Shown one piece after another: positions 1-9,272 of a stretch of DNA of 64,000 nucleotides. The number at the start of each line of letters is the position of its first letter. Position 1 is the stretch's first letter. Under the pieces are notes generated by a model. That model saw nothing but the letters and a program-made list of their open reading frames with translations, ran no database searches and had not been told where the DNA came from. This DNA comes from Vreelandella halophila (GTDB lineage Bacteria; Pseudomonadota; Gammaproteobacteria; Pseudomonadales; Oleiphilaceae). The position numbers and the translations under genes are program-made. The stretch covers positions 151,717 through 215,716 of the forward strand of contig NZ_WMEX01000007.1 in assembly GCF_009856365.1 (NCBI RefSeq). The letters are read 5' to 3'.

Positions 1-2392
1 TTGCCAGCGCCGCAAACATCGGCGACAGCAGCACCCCGATGAAGGGATACAGGATCCCCGCTGCTACTGGAATCAGCAGCGTATTGTACCCGAACGCCCA
101 GAACAGGTTCTGCTTGATGTTGCGGATGGTTGCCCGGGACAGCCCTATGGCATTGGGTACGTTCTGGAGATCCCCGGACATCAGCACCACCTCCGCCGAC
201 TCGATGGCGATGTCCGTCCCGGTGCCGATGGCAATGCCCACATCCGACTGGGCCAGCGCCGGCGCGTCATTGATGCCGTCGCCCACGAAGGCAACTGCGC
301 GACCGCCCTCCTGCAGGGCCTTGACCGCATCCACCTTGCCGTCCGGCAGCACCTCCGCCTGGACTTCATCAATACCACACTGGCGGGCGATGGCGTTGGC
401 AGTGTGCTGGTTATCCCCGGTGATCATGGCCACGCGCAGGCCCGCGTCATGCAGGTGCCTGATGGCATCGACCGTGGTTTCCTTGAGTGGGTCCGCTACG
501 GCGATCACGGCGGCCAGTTGCCGGTCCACGGCCGCGTACAGTGGTGTGCGGCCCTGATGGCCCAGCTTCTCCGCGGTATTGCCGGCCTGGTCGGTGGGGA
601 CGCCCAGCTCTTTCATGTAACCGGCCCCGCCCAGGGCCACTTCATGGCCATCCACCTGGGCGATAACGCCCTTGCCGGTCGCTGTATCAAACCCGGATAC
701 TTCAGAGAGGTTCAGTTCACGCGCCTCGGCGGCCGCCACAATGGCCCGGGCAATGGGGTGTTCCGAAGCCTGCTCGACACTGGCGACCAGCCGCAGAAGC
801 TCGTCCTCCTGTTGATCACCCATGACCTCGAAGTCCGTCATCTCCGGCTGACCACGGGTGAGGGTGCCGGTCTTGTCGAACGCGACCACGTCGGTATTGC
901 GCAGCCGCTGCAGAGCGTCGCCGCGGCGGAAGAGGATGCCCATCTCGGCACCCTTGCCGGTGCCCACCATGATGGATGTGGGCGTGGCCAGGCCCATGGC
1001 GCAGGGGCAGGCGATGATCAGCACTGCCACGCCGTTGATGAGTGCGAAGCTGAGTGCCGGATCCGGTCCGAACAGCAGCCAGATGCCGAAGGTCAGGGCG
1101 GCGGCCACCATGACCACCGGAACAAAGACACCGGCCACCCGGTCCACCAGCGCCTGGATGGGCAGCTTGGAGCCCTGGGCCTCCTCCACCATGCGCACGA
1201 TCTGCTGCAGGGTGGTGTCATTGCCCACGCGGGTTGCGGTGAAGGTAAGGCTGCCGGACTGATTGATGGTGCCGCCCACGACCTCGTCGTCCTCGGCTTT
1301 CTCAACCGGTACCGGCTCGCCTGTGATCATGGATTCATCCACCCAGGAACCGCCGCCGGTTACGGTTCCGTCCACCGGGATCTTCTCGCCGGGGCGTACC
1401 TGGACTGTATCGCCCTGAACAACATCCTCAATGGCGATCTCCTGGGCGTCGCCATCGCGGATCACGCGCGCAGTGCGTGCCTGGAGCGTGAGCAGCCGCT
1501 TGATCGCTTCACCCGTCCTGCCTTTCGCCCGCGCTTCCATGTAGCGTCCCACCAGGATCAGGGTCACGATGACCGCCGCGGCCTCGTAGTATACCTGCAC
1601 CTGACCTTCGGGCAGGATTGAGGGCAGGAAGGTGGCCACCACGGAGTAACCCCAGGCCGCCGTCGCACCCAGCATCACCAGTGAGTTCATGTCCGGGCCA
1701 CCGCGCAGCAGGGCGGGTAACCCCTGGCGGAAGAAGCGCAGGCCGGGGCCAAACAGGACAATGGTGGCCAGAACGAAGAACAGGTAGTACAGCGGCTGCT
1801 GGCCGATGGCCTGCATCTGCCATTCATGGAAGGCCGGGATGAAGTGGGCGCCCATATCGAGGATGAACACGGGCAGCGTGAATGCCGCTGCCACCGCCAC
1901 AGAGCGCTTCAATGCCCGTGCTTCCGTGGCCTGGGCATCCTCCTGATCGTTGCCGGTGGTCTCCTCCCGGATCGGCGACGCACTGTAGCCGCTTTCGCTG
2001 ATGGCGCGGGCCAGTTCACCGGCTTCGACGGTGCCGGCCACCACCTCCACCGTGGCCTTTTCTGTCGCCAGGTTCACGCTGGCATCCACCACGCCGGATA
2101 CGGCCAGCGCGGCCTCTTCCACTCGGCTGACACAGGAACCGCAGTGCATGCCGGTGACCTGGAAGCGGAAGGTTTCGGTCGCCACATCGAATCCGGCCTT
2201 CTGGACCGCCTCTTTCAGGGTCCCTGGGGAGACGGAGTCGCCTGCATGGACCCGGGCTCTGCCTGTGGCCAGGTTCACACTGGCTTCGCTGACGCCGTCC
2301 ACGCCGTGAAGGGCCTTCTCTGTCTTGCTGACACAGCCGCCGCAGTTCAGCCCTTCAATGGTGAGGTCGTATTCGCGCTCTGTTGTACTCAT
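1..2392 (-). CDS. copA: Copper-translocating P-type ATPase (P1B), C-terminus cut by window edge
   Basis: Inner-membrane ATPase that exports Cu(I) (or Ag(I)) from the cytoplasm. The frame is open from ATG 2392 to the window edge, giving 797 visible residues; only the last few tens are missing. Seen in order: two N-terminal HMA metal-binding domains with CxxC at C17/C20 and C84/C87, the transmembrane CPC motif at 462-464, the phosphorylation site DKTGT at 506-510, a downstream SEHP motif, and GDGIND at 704-709. The CPC motif and twin HMA domains are typical of the copper subgroup rather than Zn/Cd/Pb exporters (usually CPC too, but with other flanking residues). A GGAGGAG ribosome site lies just upstream. 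It is divergent from a MerR-family gene with a MerR-type promoter between them, so metal-induced transcription is expected. Confidence 0.95.
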   Translation of the reverse strand, partial: MSTTEREYDLTIEGLNCGGCVSKTEKALHGVDGVSEASVNLATGRARVHAGDSVSPGTLKEAVQKAGFDVATETFRFQVTGMHCGSCVSRVEEAALAVSGVVDASVNLATEKATVEVVAGTVEAGELARAISESGYSASPIREETTGNDQEDAQATEARALKRSVAVAAAFTLPVFILDMGAHFIPAFHEWQMQAIGQQPLYYLFFVLATIVLFGPGLRFFRQGLPALLRGGPDMNSLVMLGATAAWGYSVVATFLPSILPEGQVQVYYEAAAVIVTLILVGRYMEARAKGRTGEAIKRLLTLQARTARVIRDGDAQEIAIEDVVQGDTVQVRPGEKIPVDGTVTGGGSWVDESMITGEPVPVEKAEDDEVVGGTINQSGSLTFTATRVGNDTTLQQIVRMVEEAQGSKLPIQALVDRVAGVFVPVVMVAAALTFGIWLLFGPDPALSFALINGVAVLIIACPCAMGLATPTSIMVGTGKGAEMGILFRRGDALQRLRNTDVVAFDKTGTLTRGQPEMTDFEVMGDQQEDELLRLVASVEQASEHPIARAIVAAAEARELNLSEVSGFDTATGKGVIAQVDGHEVALGGAGYMKELGVPTDQAGNTAEKLGHQGRTPLYAAVDRQLAAVIAVADPLKETTVDAIRHLHDAGLRVAMITGDNQHTANAIARQCGIDEVQAEVLPDGKVDAVKALQEGGRAVAFVGDGINDAPALAQSDVGIAIGTGTDIAIESAEVVLMSGDLQNVPNAIGLSRATIRNIKQNLFWAFGYNTLLIPVAAGILYPFIGVLLSPMFAALA

Positions 2393-2464
2393 GGGTGCTC
2401 CTCCTGCCGCTACATTCAGCGGTTGAGATCCTTGTGCCAGACCTCTGGGTTAGCGTATACAAAC

Positions 2465-2496
2465 AGAATAAATGCCGTACCATGGTACGGGGTCAA
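2465..2496 (-). promoter_or_regulatory. MerR-type promoter and operator of copA
   Basis: On the minus strand a -35 TTGACC (2491-2496) and -10 TATTCT (2465-2470) are separated by 20 bp. This is the over-long spacer expected of MerR-family activated promoters. Inside the spacer sits a perfect 16-bp palindrome, CCGTACCATGGTACGG, at 2475-2490. The half-sites CCGTAC/GTACGG match the remembered mercury-resistance operator more than the usual CueR box. The divergent regulator begins 27 bp away, so autoregulation is likely. Confidence 0.8.
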
Positions 2497-2516
2497 GTTC
2501 AGGATCCGGGAGAACC

Positions 2517-2897
2517 ATGCTGACCATTGGAAAACTTGCCGCTGCCTGTGATGTGGGGGTGGAAACCGTCCGTTTCTACCAGCGCAAAGGGTTGCTTGAG
2601 ACCCCATCGAGTGAAGGTGGTGTAAGACACTACGGCAATGAGGACGTGCGTCGTCTCCGTTTCATCCGCAAGGCGCAGGCTGCAGGGTTTTCCCTTGCGG
2701 AGATCGGGGAATTGATCGGCCTGGATGCCAGTCATGATCATACGCGGGCTCGGGAACTCGCCCGGACCCGTATCGAGGCCCTTGAGGTCAGGATCCGTGA
2801 GCTGCAGCAGGCGCGCGATTCCCTGAGGCAGCTTGCAGCGGAGTGTGAAGCGGACGATTCTGGACCCTGTCCGATTCTGGAATCATTCGGGGTCTGA
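2517..2897 (+). CDS. cueR: MerR-family metal-responsive regulator (CueR-like)
   Basis: DNA-distorting transcriptional activator of 126 residues. The N-terminal winged helix-turn-helix (about 1-70) has the family start MLTIGKLA and the VETVRFYQRKGLL segment, followed by a long dimerisation helix. The C-terminal metal loop has two cysteines separated by seven residues (C-x7-C, followed by PILESF), the spacing of CueR. The residue aligned with CueR Ser77 appears to be Thr rather than Cys, which by family knowledge favours monovalent Cu(I)/Ag(I). ATG 2517 was preferred over an upstream in-frame ATG at 2472 because family alignment starts there and the upstream codons lie in the operator. Divergent from copA, its presumed target. 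Confidence 0.85.
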   Translation: MLTIGKLAAACDVGVETVRFYQRKGLLETPSSEGGVRHYGNEDVRRLRFIRKAQAAGFSLAEIGELIGLDASHDHTRARELARTRIEALEVRIRELQQARDSLRQLAAECEADDSGPCPILESFGV

Positions 2898-2922
2898 CTG
2901 AGGCAACAGGCTGCAGCCTCAG
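2898..2922. terminator. Possible bidirectional stem between convergent genes
   Basis: CTGAGGC at 2898-2904 is mirrored by GCCTCAG at 2916-2922, with a smaller palindrome (GGCTGCAGCC) nested inside. It overlaps the stop codon of the convergent VIT gene. There is no T-tract, so rho-independent function is uncertain. Confidence 0.35.
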
Positions 2923-3674
2923 CCGAGCTTGAGACCACTCAGCATGGGTTCGAAAACAAAGCTCAGCAGGAAGGCGAGGATTGCCGCTCCCCCTCCCATG
3001 GCCAGGGTCTCAAGCCCGGCCCGGAAGCGGCTCATCCCCAGGATCTGGCCCTTGACCCAACCGATTCCGAAAAGGGCGAGGATCGCGACTGCACCACTTA
3101 CCAGAAACATTTGCAGACCTGCCAGGAAGGGAATGAGGAAAGGCAGCAGTGGTATCAGCCCCACACCAATGAACACCCAGAAGGTGGAGGCAGCGGCCTT
3201 CATGGGCGCCGGACCTGAAAGGGCGTAGCCGAATTCTTCCTGAATCATGGTGTTCACCCAGAGGCGCTTATCCGCGCTGATGGTCTCTACCACCTGCTCC
3301 AGTATGTCCCCTGAAAAGCCTTTCTGCCGGAAAATCTCACGGATCTCCTCGCGTTCGCCTTCGGGATCGTGATGGATGTGGCGTGCCTCCTGTTCGCGCA
3401 AGCGGTCCCGCGCATCATGGTCGCTTTTCACTGCCTGGTAGTTACTCACTCCCATGCTGAAGGCATCCGCGATAAGGCTCGCGATGCCGAGTACGAAGGC
3501 GACCATGCCTGGAAGGCCAGCGCCGGCCACACTGGCGATGACGGCCACGGTGGTGACGCAGCCATCGATACCACCGAGTATTGCATCCCTCAGGTAGCTC
3601 TGCTGCGGTTGCTGCGACAGGCGTTCCCGGATGGCATCCGGCTGGTGGCTGTGTTCCAGTGGGTTATCGTCCAT
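2919..3674 (-). CDS. VIT1/CCC1-family iron/manganese transporter
   Basis: Integral membrane protein of 251 residues, probably moving Fe(II) or Mn(II) across the cytoplasmic membrane. The N-terminal segment YLRDAILGGIDGCVTTVAVI (about 26-45) is the family's first transmembrane signature. A second helix (about 57-75) with SLIADAFSMGVSNYQAVKS follows. The charged mid-section with HH and many Glu residues is the cytoplasmic metal-binding region, and three hydrophobic helices complete the C-terminus. Start ATG 3674 has an AGGGAG ribosome site. It is convergent with the MerR gene. Nothing visible sets the metal specificity, and no ferritin-like domain is present. Confidence 0.85.
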   Translation of the reverse strand: MDDNPLEHSHQPDAIRERLSQQPQQSYLRDAILGGIDGCVTTVAVIASVAGAGLPGMVAFVLGIASLIADAFSMGVSNYQAVKSDHDARDRLREQEARHIHHDPEGEREEIREIFRQKGFSGDILEQVVETISADKRLWVNTMIQEEFGYALSGPAPMKAAASTFWVFIGVGLIPLLPFLIPFLAGLQMFLVSGAVAILALFGIGWVKGQILGMSRFRAGLETLAMGGGAAILAFLLSFVFEPMLSGLKLG

Positions 3675-3772
3675 TCAGGGCTCCCTGGGTCGCGTACAAT
3701 TACCCGCCAATGTAACCCCTGTGGGCGTTTATAGCATTGTTACACGTCTAATCGGCAGCATAGAGTGACCCC

Positions 3773-4384
3773 ATGGATACCCAGACCAGTGCCCTCCACG
3801 AGGTCCGCCTCGATCATGTCGTGTCGCTGTTGGCCCGGAGTACGGCCCGCAGTGTGATTGACCTGGGCTGTGGTTCCGGTGCCCTGCTTCAGCGGTGCCT
3901 GGAATCCGGGGCGTTTGACCGTCTGGTGGGGTTGGAGTCTTCCGGCGTCTCATTGCGCAACGCGCGGGAACGCCTGGCTCACTGGCTGGAGCAGCCGGAG
4001 CCGAGGGTCCAGCTCGTCCGGGGTTCCTTTCAGGAGCCGAATGCCGCCTGTTCAGGCTTCGATGCGGCAGCGATGGTGGAAGTCATCGAGCATGTTCCAC
4101 CACGGGATCTGTCGACCGTTGAGCGGGCGGTTTTCGAGTATTTCCGACCGTCCTTCCTGGTCATGACCACGCCCAACCGTGATTACAATCCCCTGTTCGG
4201 TCTTGCTCCCGGCGAGCTCCGCGACCCTGACCACCGGTTTGAATGGAGCCAGGCCCGTTTCCGCCAGTGGGCCTCCGGTGTCGCCAAGCGCAACGGCTAC
4301 CGCGTGCGTTTCGGCGGCATCGGCGAAGCGGATCCGGAGCTGGGCTCACCCTCGCAGTTGGCGTGTTTTGAGCGTATCGATTAA
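3773..4384 (+). CDS. Stand-alone Hen1-like RNA 3'-terminal 2'-O-methyltransferase domain
   Basis: SAM-dependent methyltransferase of 203 residues. Motif I VIDLGCGSGALL is at 28-39. The segment EVIEHV (103-108), then TTPNRDYN (132-139) and DPDHRFEW (151-158), match the bacterial Hen1 catalytic core. There the residues corresponding to E103, E106, H107 and H154 bind the Mn2+ that positions the RNA 3' ribose. Bacterial Hen1 usually has a large N-terminal domain and is paired with Pnkp in an RNA-repair cassette. Here only the methyltransferase domain is present and no Pnkp, ligase or kinase is adjacent. The family resemblance and metal residues are seen; substrate and role are inferred. The neighbours, a metal transporter and an envelope operon, give no functional clue. 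Confidence 0.7.
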   Translation: MDTQTSALHEVRLDHVVSLLARSTARSVIDLGCGSGALLQRCLESGAFDRLVGLESSGVSLRNARERLAHWLEQPEPRVQLVRGSFQEPNAACSGFDAAAMVEVIEHVPPRDLSTVERAVFEYFRPSFLVMTTPNRDYNPLFGLAPGELRDPDHRFEWSQARFRQWASGVAKRNGYRVRFGGIGEADPELGSPSQLACFERID

Positions 4385-4522
4385 CCCATACCGCTTCGAG
4401 CGCTCGATTTGAGACAGCCATAACACTCCGGATCGCCAGTGGGTGACCTGTCCCACATCCCGTGCTGACCGCGATTGGTAAACTGACCTCTGCCTTTCCC
4501 GGGAACCCGGAGTCTGGAGGTT

Positions 4523-5584
4523 ATGGCGATCCGGTTGATTACGGTCTTTTTCCTTTTCTGCGCTCTGTTCGTTCCGTCAGCGCTGGCCTCCTCGTTGGAC
4601 CGTGCACGGGAAGCGCTCGACCAGGATACCCCGGAGCGTGCGGAATCCATCCTGTCCGAGAATATCCAGCCCGACAGTGTGAGCGATGAGGAGCGTGATG
4701 AACTCTTTTTCCTGCTCGCCGAGACCGCACGTCACTACGAGCACTTCAGTGAGGCCGGTAACCAGCTTAACCGCATCAGTGAGCCGTTCTGGGGGGGCAT
4801 GGGGTATTACAACCTGGCCATGGCGTACCTGGAGCGGGAATCGCTGAGTCGCACGCGCGTTGCGCTGCGGGTGGTCCGGTCGCTGGCTGCTGGCGATGGC
4901 TCACTGCGGGGCGCGGATCTGGTCAGCCGGGCGCGTATCGCCGAGGGGCTGCTCGCCCTGCGTCAGGACGATGCCCGGCGGGCGGAGCAGGCCCTGAGCC
5001 GTGTGCGCACGGACAGCACCCTGGTCAGCGAGGGCCTCTACCTGCTTGGCATCGCACGGGCTCGAAACGGCAGCCTGCACCGTGCCCTCCAGACCTGGCA
5101 GCGGGTGGCGCGTTTTCCGGTGGCCTGGCCGGGGGTGGCGGAGGCACGGTTGGCGCGCGTCTGGGGTTACAGCGAGTCCGGCCATCACGATGAAGCGCTG
5201 ACAACGGCGGAACGCAACCATGCCTACCTTGAGCGCAGCATCGAACGGCTTGACGGCCTGCGGGAGCAGGTGAGGGAACACGGGTTGGCGCGCCTGATCC
5301 GTTCGGAGCTGCAGGGAGATCAGGATCTGGTTGAGTTCCTGCGGGGCAGCAGGAACCACACCCGTTCGCCACTGATTGCCTGGGTGCTGGAATATGTGGC
5401 GGATGGCGGCGATCCCTCGGTGGAGTCAGCGAAACTGGATTCCGGATTTCTCGGGTTCCTGGCAGATGAGCGTGAACGGCTGGTGGGGTTCCGGGACCGC
5501 AACCTGCGGCAGCAGGCGCTGGTCTATGAGCAGGTGGCCCTGCGCCAGACGGAAAGGCCGGTTCAGCGGGGCGGATGGGAATGA
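4523..5584 (+). CDS. Exported TPR protein, first gene of Exb/Tol-like motor operon
   Basis: Protein of 353 residues with a cleavable signal peptide (hydrophobic 4-20, likely cut after ALA at 22), so probably periplasmic. The body is helical with TPR-like repeats (for example EGLLALRQDDARRAEQAL and GLYLLGIARARNGSLHRALQTW), suited to protein-protein scaffolding. Start ATG 4523 follows GGAGG closely. Its end overlaps the next gene by a few bases. Position as first gene of a run ending in ExbB/ExbD/ExbD/TonB-like proteins suggests a periplasmic part of that complex. No enzyme motif is seen and the exact role is unknown. Confidence 0.75.
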   Translation: MAIRLITVFFLFCALFVPSALASSLDRAREALDQDTPERAESILSENIQPDSVSDEERDELFFLLAETARHYEHFSEAGNQLNRISEPFWGGMGYYNLAMAYLERESLSRTRVALRVVRSLAAGDGSLRGADLVSRARIAEGLLALRQDDARRAEQALSRVRTDSTLVSEGLYLLGIARARNGSLHRALQTWQRVARFPVAWPGVAEARLARVWGYSESGHHDEALTTAERNHAYLERSIERLDGLREQVREHGLARLIRSELQGDQDLVEFLRGSRNHTRSPLIAWVLEYVADGGDPSVESAKLDSGFLGFLADERERLVGFRDRNLRQQALVYEQVALRQTERPVQRGGWE

Positions 5585-8382
5585 TGCGTGCCGGTCGCCT
5601 CCTGAATGCGGGCCTCATTGCGCTCCTTATGACCGGTGCCAGTGGCGCGCGCGCAACCGTGCTCCTGCAGGAAGGCGCGGCTACGCTGGGGGACCTCAGC
5701 CCCATTGTCATCCGTACGGGTAGCGGCACCGGGCCGGACGCCTCGCTGGAAGAGGCGGTGCGCCGTCACGCCCGGGTTTTCCGGCGGGCGGATGACCCGC
5801 TGGTGCGGGTGCATACGCTTAACCGCATCCAGAATCTCCAGGCCCGTTTCGGCGATCCGCTGGGCCTCTCCGAGAAAGCCTCAGAACGTCTGCACAGGGA
5901 GGCGCTGGACGACTTTGAGACCCTGCTGGCAGGCGCAAAGGGCGAACGGGAGGCGGAGCTGCTGTACGAGGCGGCCCGGGCCAGCGATATCGCGGGCCAG
6001 CCACGGCGCTCCGTGGGGTATCTGGAGCGGATCCTGGAGCAGCATGGGAATTCGCAGTTCATGGCGGAAGCGGCATTCCGCACGGGCGAGCACCGTTTCA
6101 GTCGGGGCCGATACGCGGACGCGGCGGAGGCTTTCCGGGCGGCCCGTGAGCATGGGCCGGATGACGATTTCCGCAATGACAGCCTCTACATGCTGGGTTG
6201 GAGCCGTTTTCTCAATGACGAGGCCATGAAGGCGGCGGGGCTCTTCCTGGTGTTCATGGACCGCTATCACGATCAGGGCACCGGCTTCGCCAGTGTCTCG
6301 GGCAAGGACGCCGAGCAGGTGGCGGATGCCCAGCGGGTGCTCAGCCTCATCGCCACCTATGATCGTGGCCCGGAAACACTCGCGCGCGTGCTCGATGCCC
6401 ATGGCGACCGCCCCTATGTCGCTACCCTCTATGATCACCTCCTGCGCTTCCTGAGGGAGCGGGGTGATCATCAGGGCAGTGTGGCCACCGCCGAAGCCTT
6501 CCGTGCCCGCTACCCGGACCATGCCGCGGCGCCGGCGATGCTCACGGAAGTGGTTGAGAGCTGGCGGCTGGCGGGCAACACCGAACGGATGCGTGATGCC
6601 ATGGCGGAGGCGGTGGAAGCCCATGCCGAGCCGGACGCGATGGCCGCGCTTGACCGGCCGGTGCGCCGGCAGGTGATGGGCTATCTGCGTGCACTGGGCG
6701 TGTGGCATTACACCCGTGGCCAGGCTCTGGAAGGCGGCGAATCCCGCAGCCATTACCGCCAGGCATCCCAGCGGCTGCGCCAGTACGCCGACCGTGCCGG
6801 GCGCTTCCGGATGGAGGCCGACGCCATGGGAACCGGTGCCGGCTACATGGTGCTGCTTGCAGGGGATGCCGCCCTGCGGGGTGGCCGCATCGCGCACGCT
6901 GCCGGCCTGTATGAGCGTGCGGCCTGGTCCGAACCGCCCTTTCCGGGCGCGGGTGAGGCAGCCTATGCGCTTGTTCAGCTGCGCCAGGACCAGTGGCACA
7001 GGCAGGAGGACGCGGATGCCAGGAATCGGCTGATCGCGGATGCCCGCCGCTTTGTTCAGGACTTCCCCTGGTACGCTGATATCAACGGCGTGCGGCAGAC
7101 ACTGGCGAACCGGCTGTACGAGGCGGGGCGGTATACCGAAGCACGCGGGGTGGCGCGGACCCTGGTGGACGCCGATGCCACAGACGATCAGCGCCGGGCA
7201 GGCTGGATCCTGCTGGGGCATCTGCGCATGGACGCGGAGGAATACGCGAATGCCGCCAGCGCCTGGGCCGAGGTGCGGAAGCTGACACCGGAGGAGGACG
7301 ATCGTCTGGCGGATTTCCGGGAGCGCCATGGCCTGGCTCTCTATCGGGAGGCGCAACGGCTGGCCGCCGGGGAACAGTCAGAGCAGGCCCGAACCTGGTT
7401 CCAGAAGGCCTACAGGGCGGCGCCTGGCACCGATGTGGCCGCCAGCGCCCGCTATGATGAAACCGGCCTGGTGCTGGAGCTGGCGCAATGGGATGAAGCC
7501 ATCCGCCTTCTGCAGATATTCCGCCAGCGCTTCCCGGAACATGAGCTGGCCCCGGGGGCGGGCGAACGTATTGTGCATGCCCACCGCCAGGCGGGCCGCC
7601 CGGGAAAGGCAGCGGATGCCATGCTCGCGACAGACCCGGATGATCTGGACCCTGAGGAACGCTGGAGCCGTCAGCTGCGGGCCGCCCGCTACTACCGTGA
7701 GGCGGGGCGCCTGCCGGATGCGGTGGCGCTTTACGAACGTTACCTGGCGGACGGGACCGACCATCTGGGCGGGCATGCCTTCCAGCAGGAGCGCCGGCAT
7801 GAGCTTGCAATGATGCAGAAGACGCTGGAAAGGGAGGAGGCACTGGCCGGGACCCACAGGGCCATTGTCGAAGCCGAGGATGGGGCCGAAGGAACAGCCC
7901 GGAGCGCCCGGCTGGCCAGTCGCAGTGCACTCTGGCTGGGCCGGCGTGCTGCTGACGTGTTTGGGCGGATCGAGCTCGGGGCGCCGCTGGAGGAGTCGCT
8001 GGCACGCAAGCGTGACGTCCTCTCCGAGAGCCTGGAATGGTTTCGCAGAGCGGAGCGTTTCGGCATCGCGGAGACCGCCACCGAAAGCACCTATCGCATG
8101 GCGGAGCTGTACCGCCAGCTGGCTCAGGACGTGCTTGACTCCGAGCGCCCCTCAGGCCTGACGGATCTCCAGGCCAACCAGTACGAGATGTTGCTGGAAG
8201 AGGAAGCCTATCCCTTTGAGGAAAAAGCCATTGAACTCCACCAGCGCAATCAGCAGCGGATCCCCGAGGGCCACTGGACGGGATGGGTGAGTCGCAGCCT
8301 CGACAGCCTGGCGGATCTTTTCCCGGCCCGCTATGAACGCGACCTGCAATGGACGGAGGCACGCCATGAAGCGGCGCGCTGA
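5575..8382 (+). CDS. Large exported TPR-repeat protein of the motor operon
   Basis: Protein of 935 residues with an N-terminal signal peptide (about 1-27) and a long array of degenerate tetratricopeptide repeats across almost the whole chain, such as ERILEQHGNSQFMAEAAFRTGEHRFSRG-like units; no catalytic domain is apparent. It may form an extended periplasmic solenoid. Three in-frame ATGs lie at 5575, 5581 and 5584. The second overlaps the previous stop as ATGA and is an equally good start. The last 17 bases overlap the following lipoprotein gene, indicating translational coupling. The gene is part of the 4523-11868 operon. Function is inferred only from context with ExbB/ExbD homologues. Confidence 0.75.
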   Translation: MGMMRAGRLLNAGLIALLMTGASGARATVLLQEGAATLGDLSPIVIRTGSGTGPDASLEEAVRRHARVFRRADDPLVRVHTLNRIQNLQARFGDPLGLSEKASERLHREALDDFETLLAGAKGEREAELLYEAARASDIAGQPRRSVGYLERILEQHGNSQFMAEAAFRTGEHRFSRGRYADAAEAFRAAREHGPDDDFRNDSLYMLGWSRFLNDEAMKAAGLFLVFMDRYHDQGTGFASVSGKDAEQVADAQRVLSLIATYDRGPETLARVLDAHGDRPYVATLYDHLLRFLRERGDHQGSVATAEAFRARYPDHAAAPAMLTEVVESWRLAGNTERMRDAMAEAVEAHAEPDAMAALDRPVRRQVMGYLRALGVWHYTRGQALEGGESRSHYRQASQRLRQYADRAGRFRMEADAMGTGAGYMVLLAGDAALRGGRIAHAAGLYERAAWSEPPFPGAGEAAYALVQLRQDQWHRQEDADARNRLIADARRFVQDFPWYADINGVRQTLANRLYEAGRYTEARGVARTLVDADATDDQRRAGWILLGHLRMDAEEYANAASAWAEVRKLTPEEDDRLADFRERHGLALYREAQRLAAGEQSEQARTWFQKAYRAAPGTDVAASARYDETGLVLELAQWDEAIRLLQIFRQRFPEHELAPGAGERIVHAHRQAGRPGKAADAMLATDPDDLDPEERWSRQLRAARYYREAGRLPDAVALYERYLADGTDHLGGHAFQQERRHELAMMQKTLEREEALAGTHRAIVEAEDGAEGTARSARLASRSALWLGRRAADVFGRIELGAPLEESLARKRDVLSESLEWFRRAERFGIAETATESTYRMAELYRQLAQDVLDSERPSGLTDLQANQYEMLLEEEAYPFEEKAIELHQRNQQRIPEGHWTGWVSRSLDSLADLFPARYERDLQWTEARHEAAR

Positions 8383-8965
8383 ATGGGGGATGGTGCTCGT
8401 CCTGGGGGTCCTGGCCGGCTGTGCCGGTATGCAGTCAGGGCCGGAGCCCGACGGACGCATGCCCGACAGAGTGGCGCTGGTTACGCCAGCGCTGGATCCG
8501 TCGGACCGGGATCGGCTGGAGCAGGTGCGCGCCGCGCTCGCTGGTGGTAGCCCGGCTGCTGCGGGGCGACAGCTTGAGCGGGTGGAAGACGATCACCGCT
8601 TCCACCCGGACGTTCTGATGCTGAGGGCCATGGTGGCCCGTCACCTGGACAGGCCGGGGCGGGCAGTTCGGGCGCTGGAGGCACTGCTGGACCAGTCCCC
8701 GCAGCATGCGGCGGCGGCCAACGACCTGGCGCTGCTCTACCGGCAACAGGGGCGGATTGATCAGGCCACGGCGCTGCTGCGCCAGGCATTGGAGGCCAAT
8801 CCTGATCGCCCGCAGCTGCACTACAACCTCGCTGTCCTCTCGGAACTCTATCTGCTCGATCTGGAACAGGCTCTGACCCATTACCGGCGTTACCAGTCGC
8901 TGACGGACGCCGAGGATGAGGAGGTCGCCCTGTGGATCCGGGACCTGGAACGGAGGGTGGAATGA
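8366..8965 (+). CDS. TPR lipoprotein of the motor operon
   Basis: Lipoprotein of 199 residues. A short positively charged start is followed by a hydrophobic stretch and the lipobox LAGC (Cys19), so the mature protein should be lipid-anchored, probably in the outer membrane. Residues about 60-165 carry TPR units, including HAAAANDLALLYRQQGRIDQA and a matching next repeat. Start ATG 8366 was preferred over an upstream in-frame ATG at 8333 because GGAGG sits six bases before it and the lipobox is then correctly placed. It overlaps both neighbours (17 and 4 bases). It may link the channel complex to the outer membrane, as Pal or PilF-like lipoproteins do; that is inference. Confidence 0.75.
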   Translation: MKRRAEWGMVLVLGVLAGCAGMQSGPEPDGRMPDRVALVTPALDPSDRDRLEQVRAALAGGSPAAAGRQLERVEDDHRFHPDVLMLRAMVARHLDRPGRAVRALEALLDQSPQHAAAANDLALLYRQQGRIDQATALLRQALEANPDRPQLHYNLAVLSELYLLDLEQALTHYRRYQSLTDAEDEEVALWIRDLERRVE

Positions 8966-9270
8966 AGACGCCGCACAGAACCCTGTTGATGGCCCTGGCG
9001 TTGTTGGCCCTGCCGGTGACAGCCCAGGACGACCCGGAAGGCATCCGCATCGAGGGTGTGGACGAGCGCCCGGGTGTGATGCACCTGATGCCCTGGCGAC
9101 TGCCCAGGGATGCCCCCATGGAGGCGCCCAGGGCGGAACAGGGGCGTCTGGGAGAGCTCCTCAGCCCCCTCGATGATCAGAGCTACCGTCGTTATCTCAG
9201 ATACCGCAGTGACCCCGGCATGCTTCTGGAAGCGCTGTCGGGGGCTGCCTCAACCGGAGAGACTCGCTGA
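8962..9270 (+). CDS. Small exported protein of unknown family in the motor operon
   Basis: Protein of 102 residues starting at an ATG that overlaps the preceding stop (ATGA). A signal peptide (hydrophobic 8-20, likely cut near TAQ) precedes about 80 polar, Arg/Asp/Glu/Pro-rich residues containing GVDERPGVMHLMPWRLP and LLSPLDDQSYRRYLRYR. No recognised domain is visible. It ends two bases before the ExbB-like gene, so it is co-translated with the motor proteins. Its function is unknown; a periplasmic accessory or assembly role is possible. Confidence 0.65.
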   Translation: MKTPHRTLLMALALLALPVTAQDDPEGIRIEGVDERPGVMHLMPWRLPRDAPMEAPRAEQGRLGELLSPLDDQSYRRYLRYRSDPGMLLEALSGAASTGETR

Positions 9271-9272
9271 CC

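Noticed and set aside
404..1621. 405-codon open frame on the plus strand
   Set aside because: It is antisense to copA, whose CPC, DKTGT and GDGIND motifs are intact on the minus strand; the plus-strand translation has low-complexity His/Gly/Ala composition and no domain.
2392..2517. Mercury resistance locus
   Set aside because: The operator is mer-like, but no merT, merP or merA is present and the divergent target is a copper-type ATPase.
5881..7356. 491-codon minus-strand frame
   Set aside because: Antisense to the large TPR protein; His/Gly/Pro-rich composition and no ribosome site.
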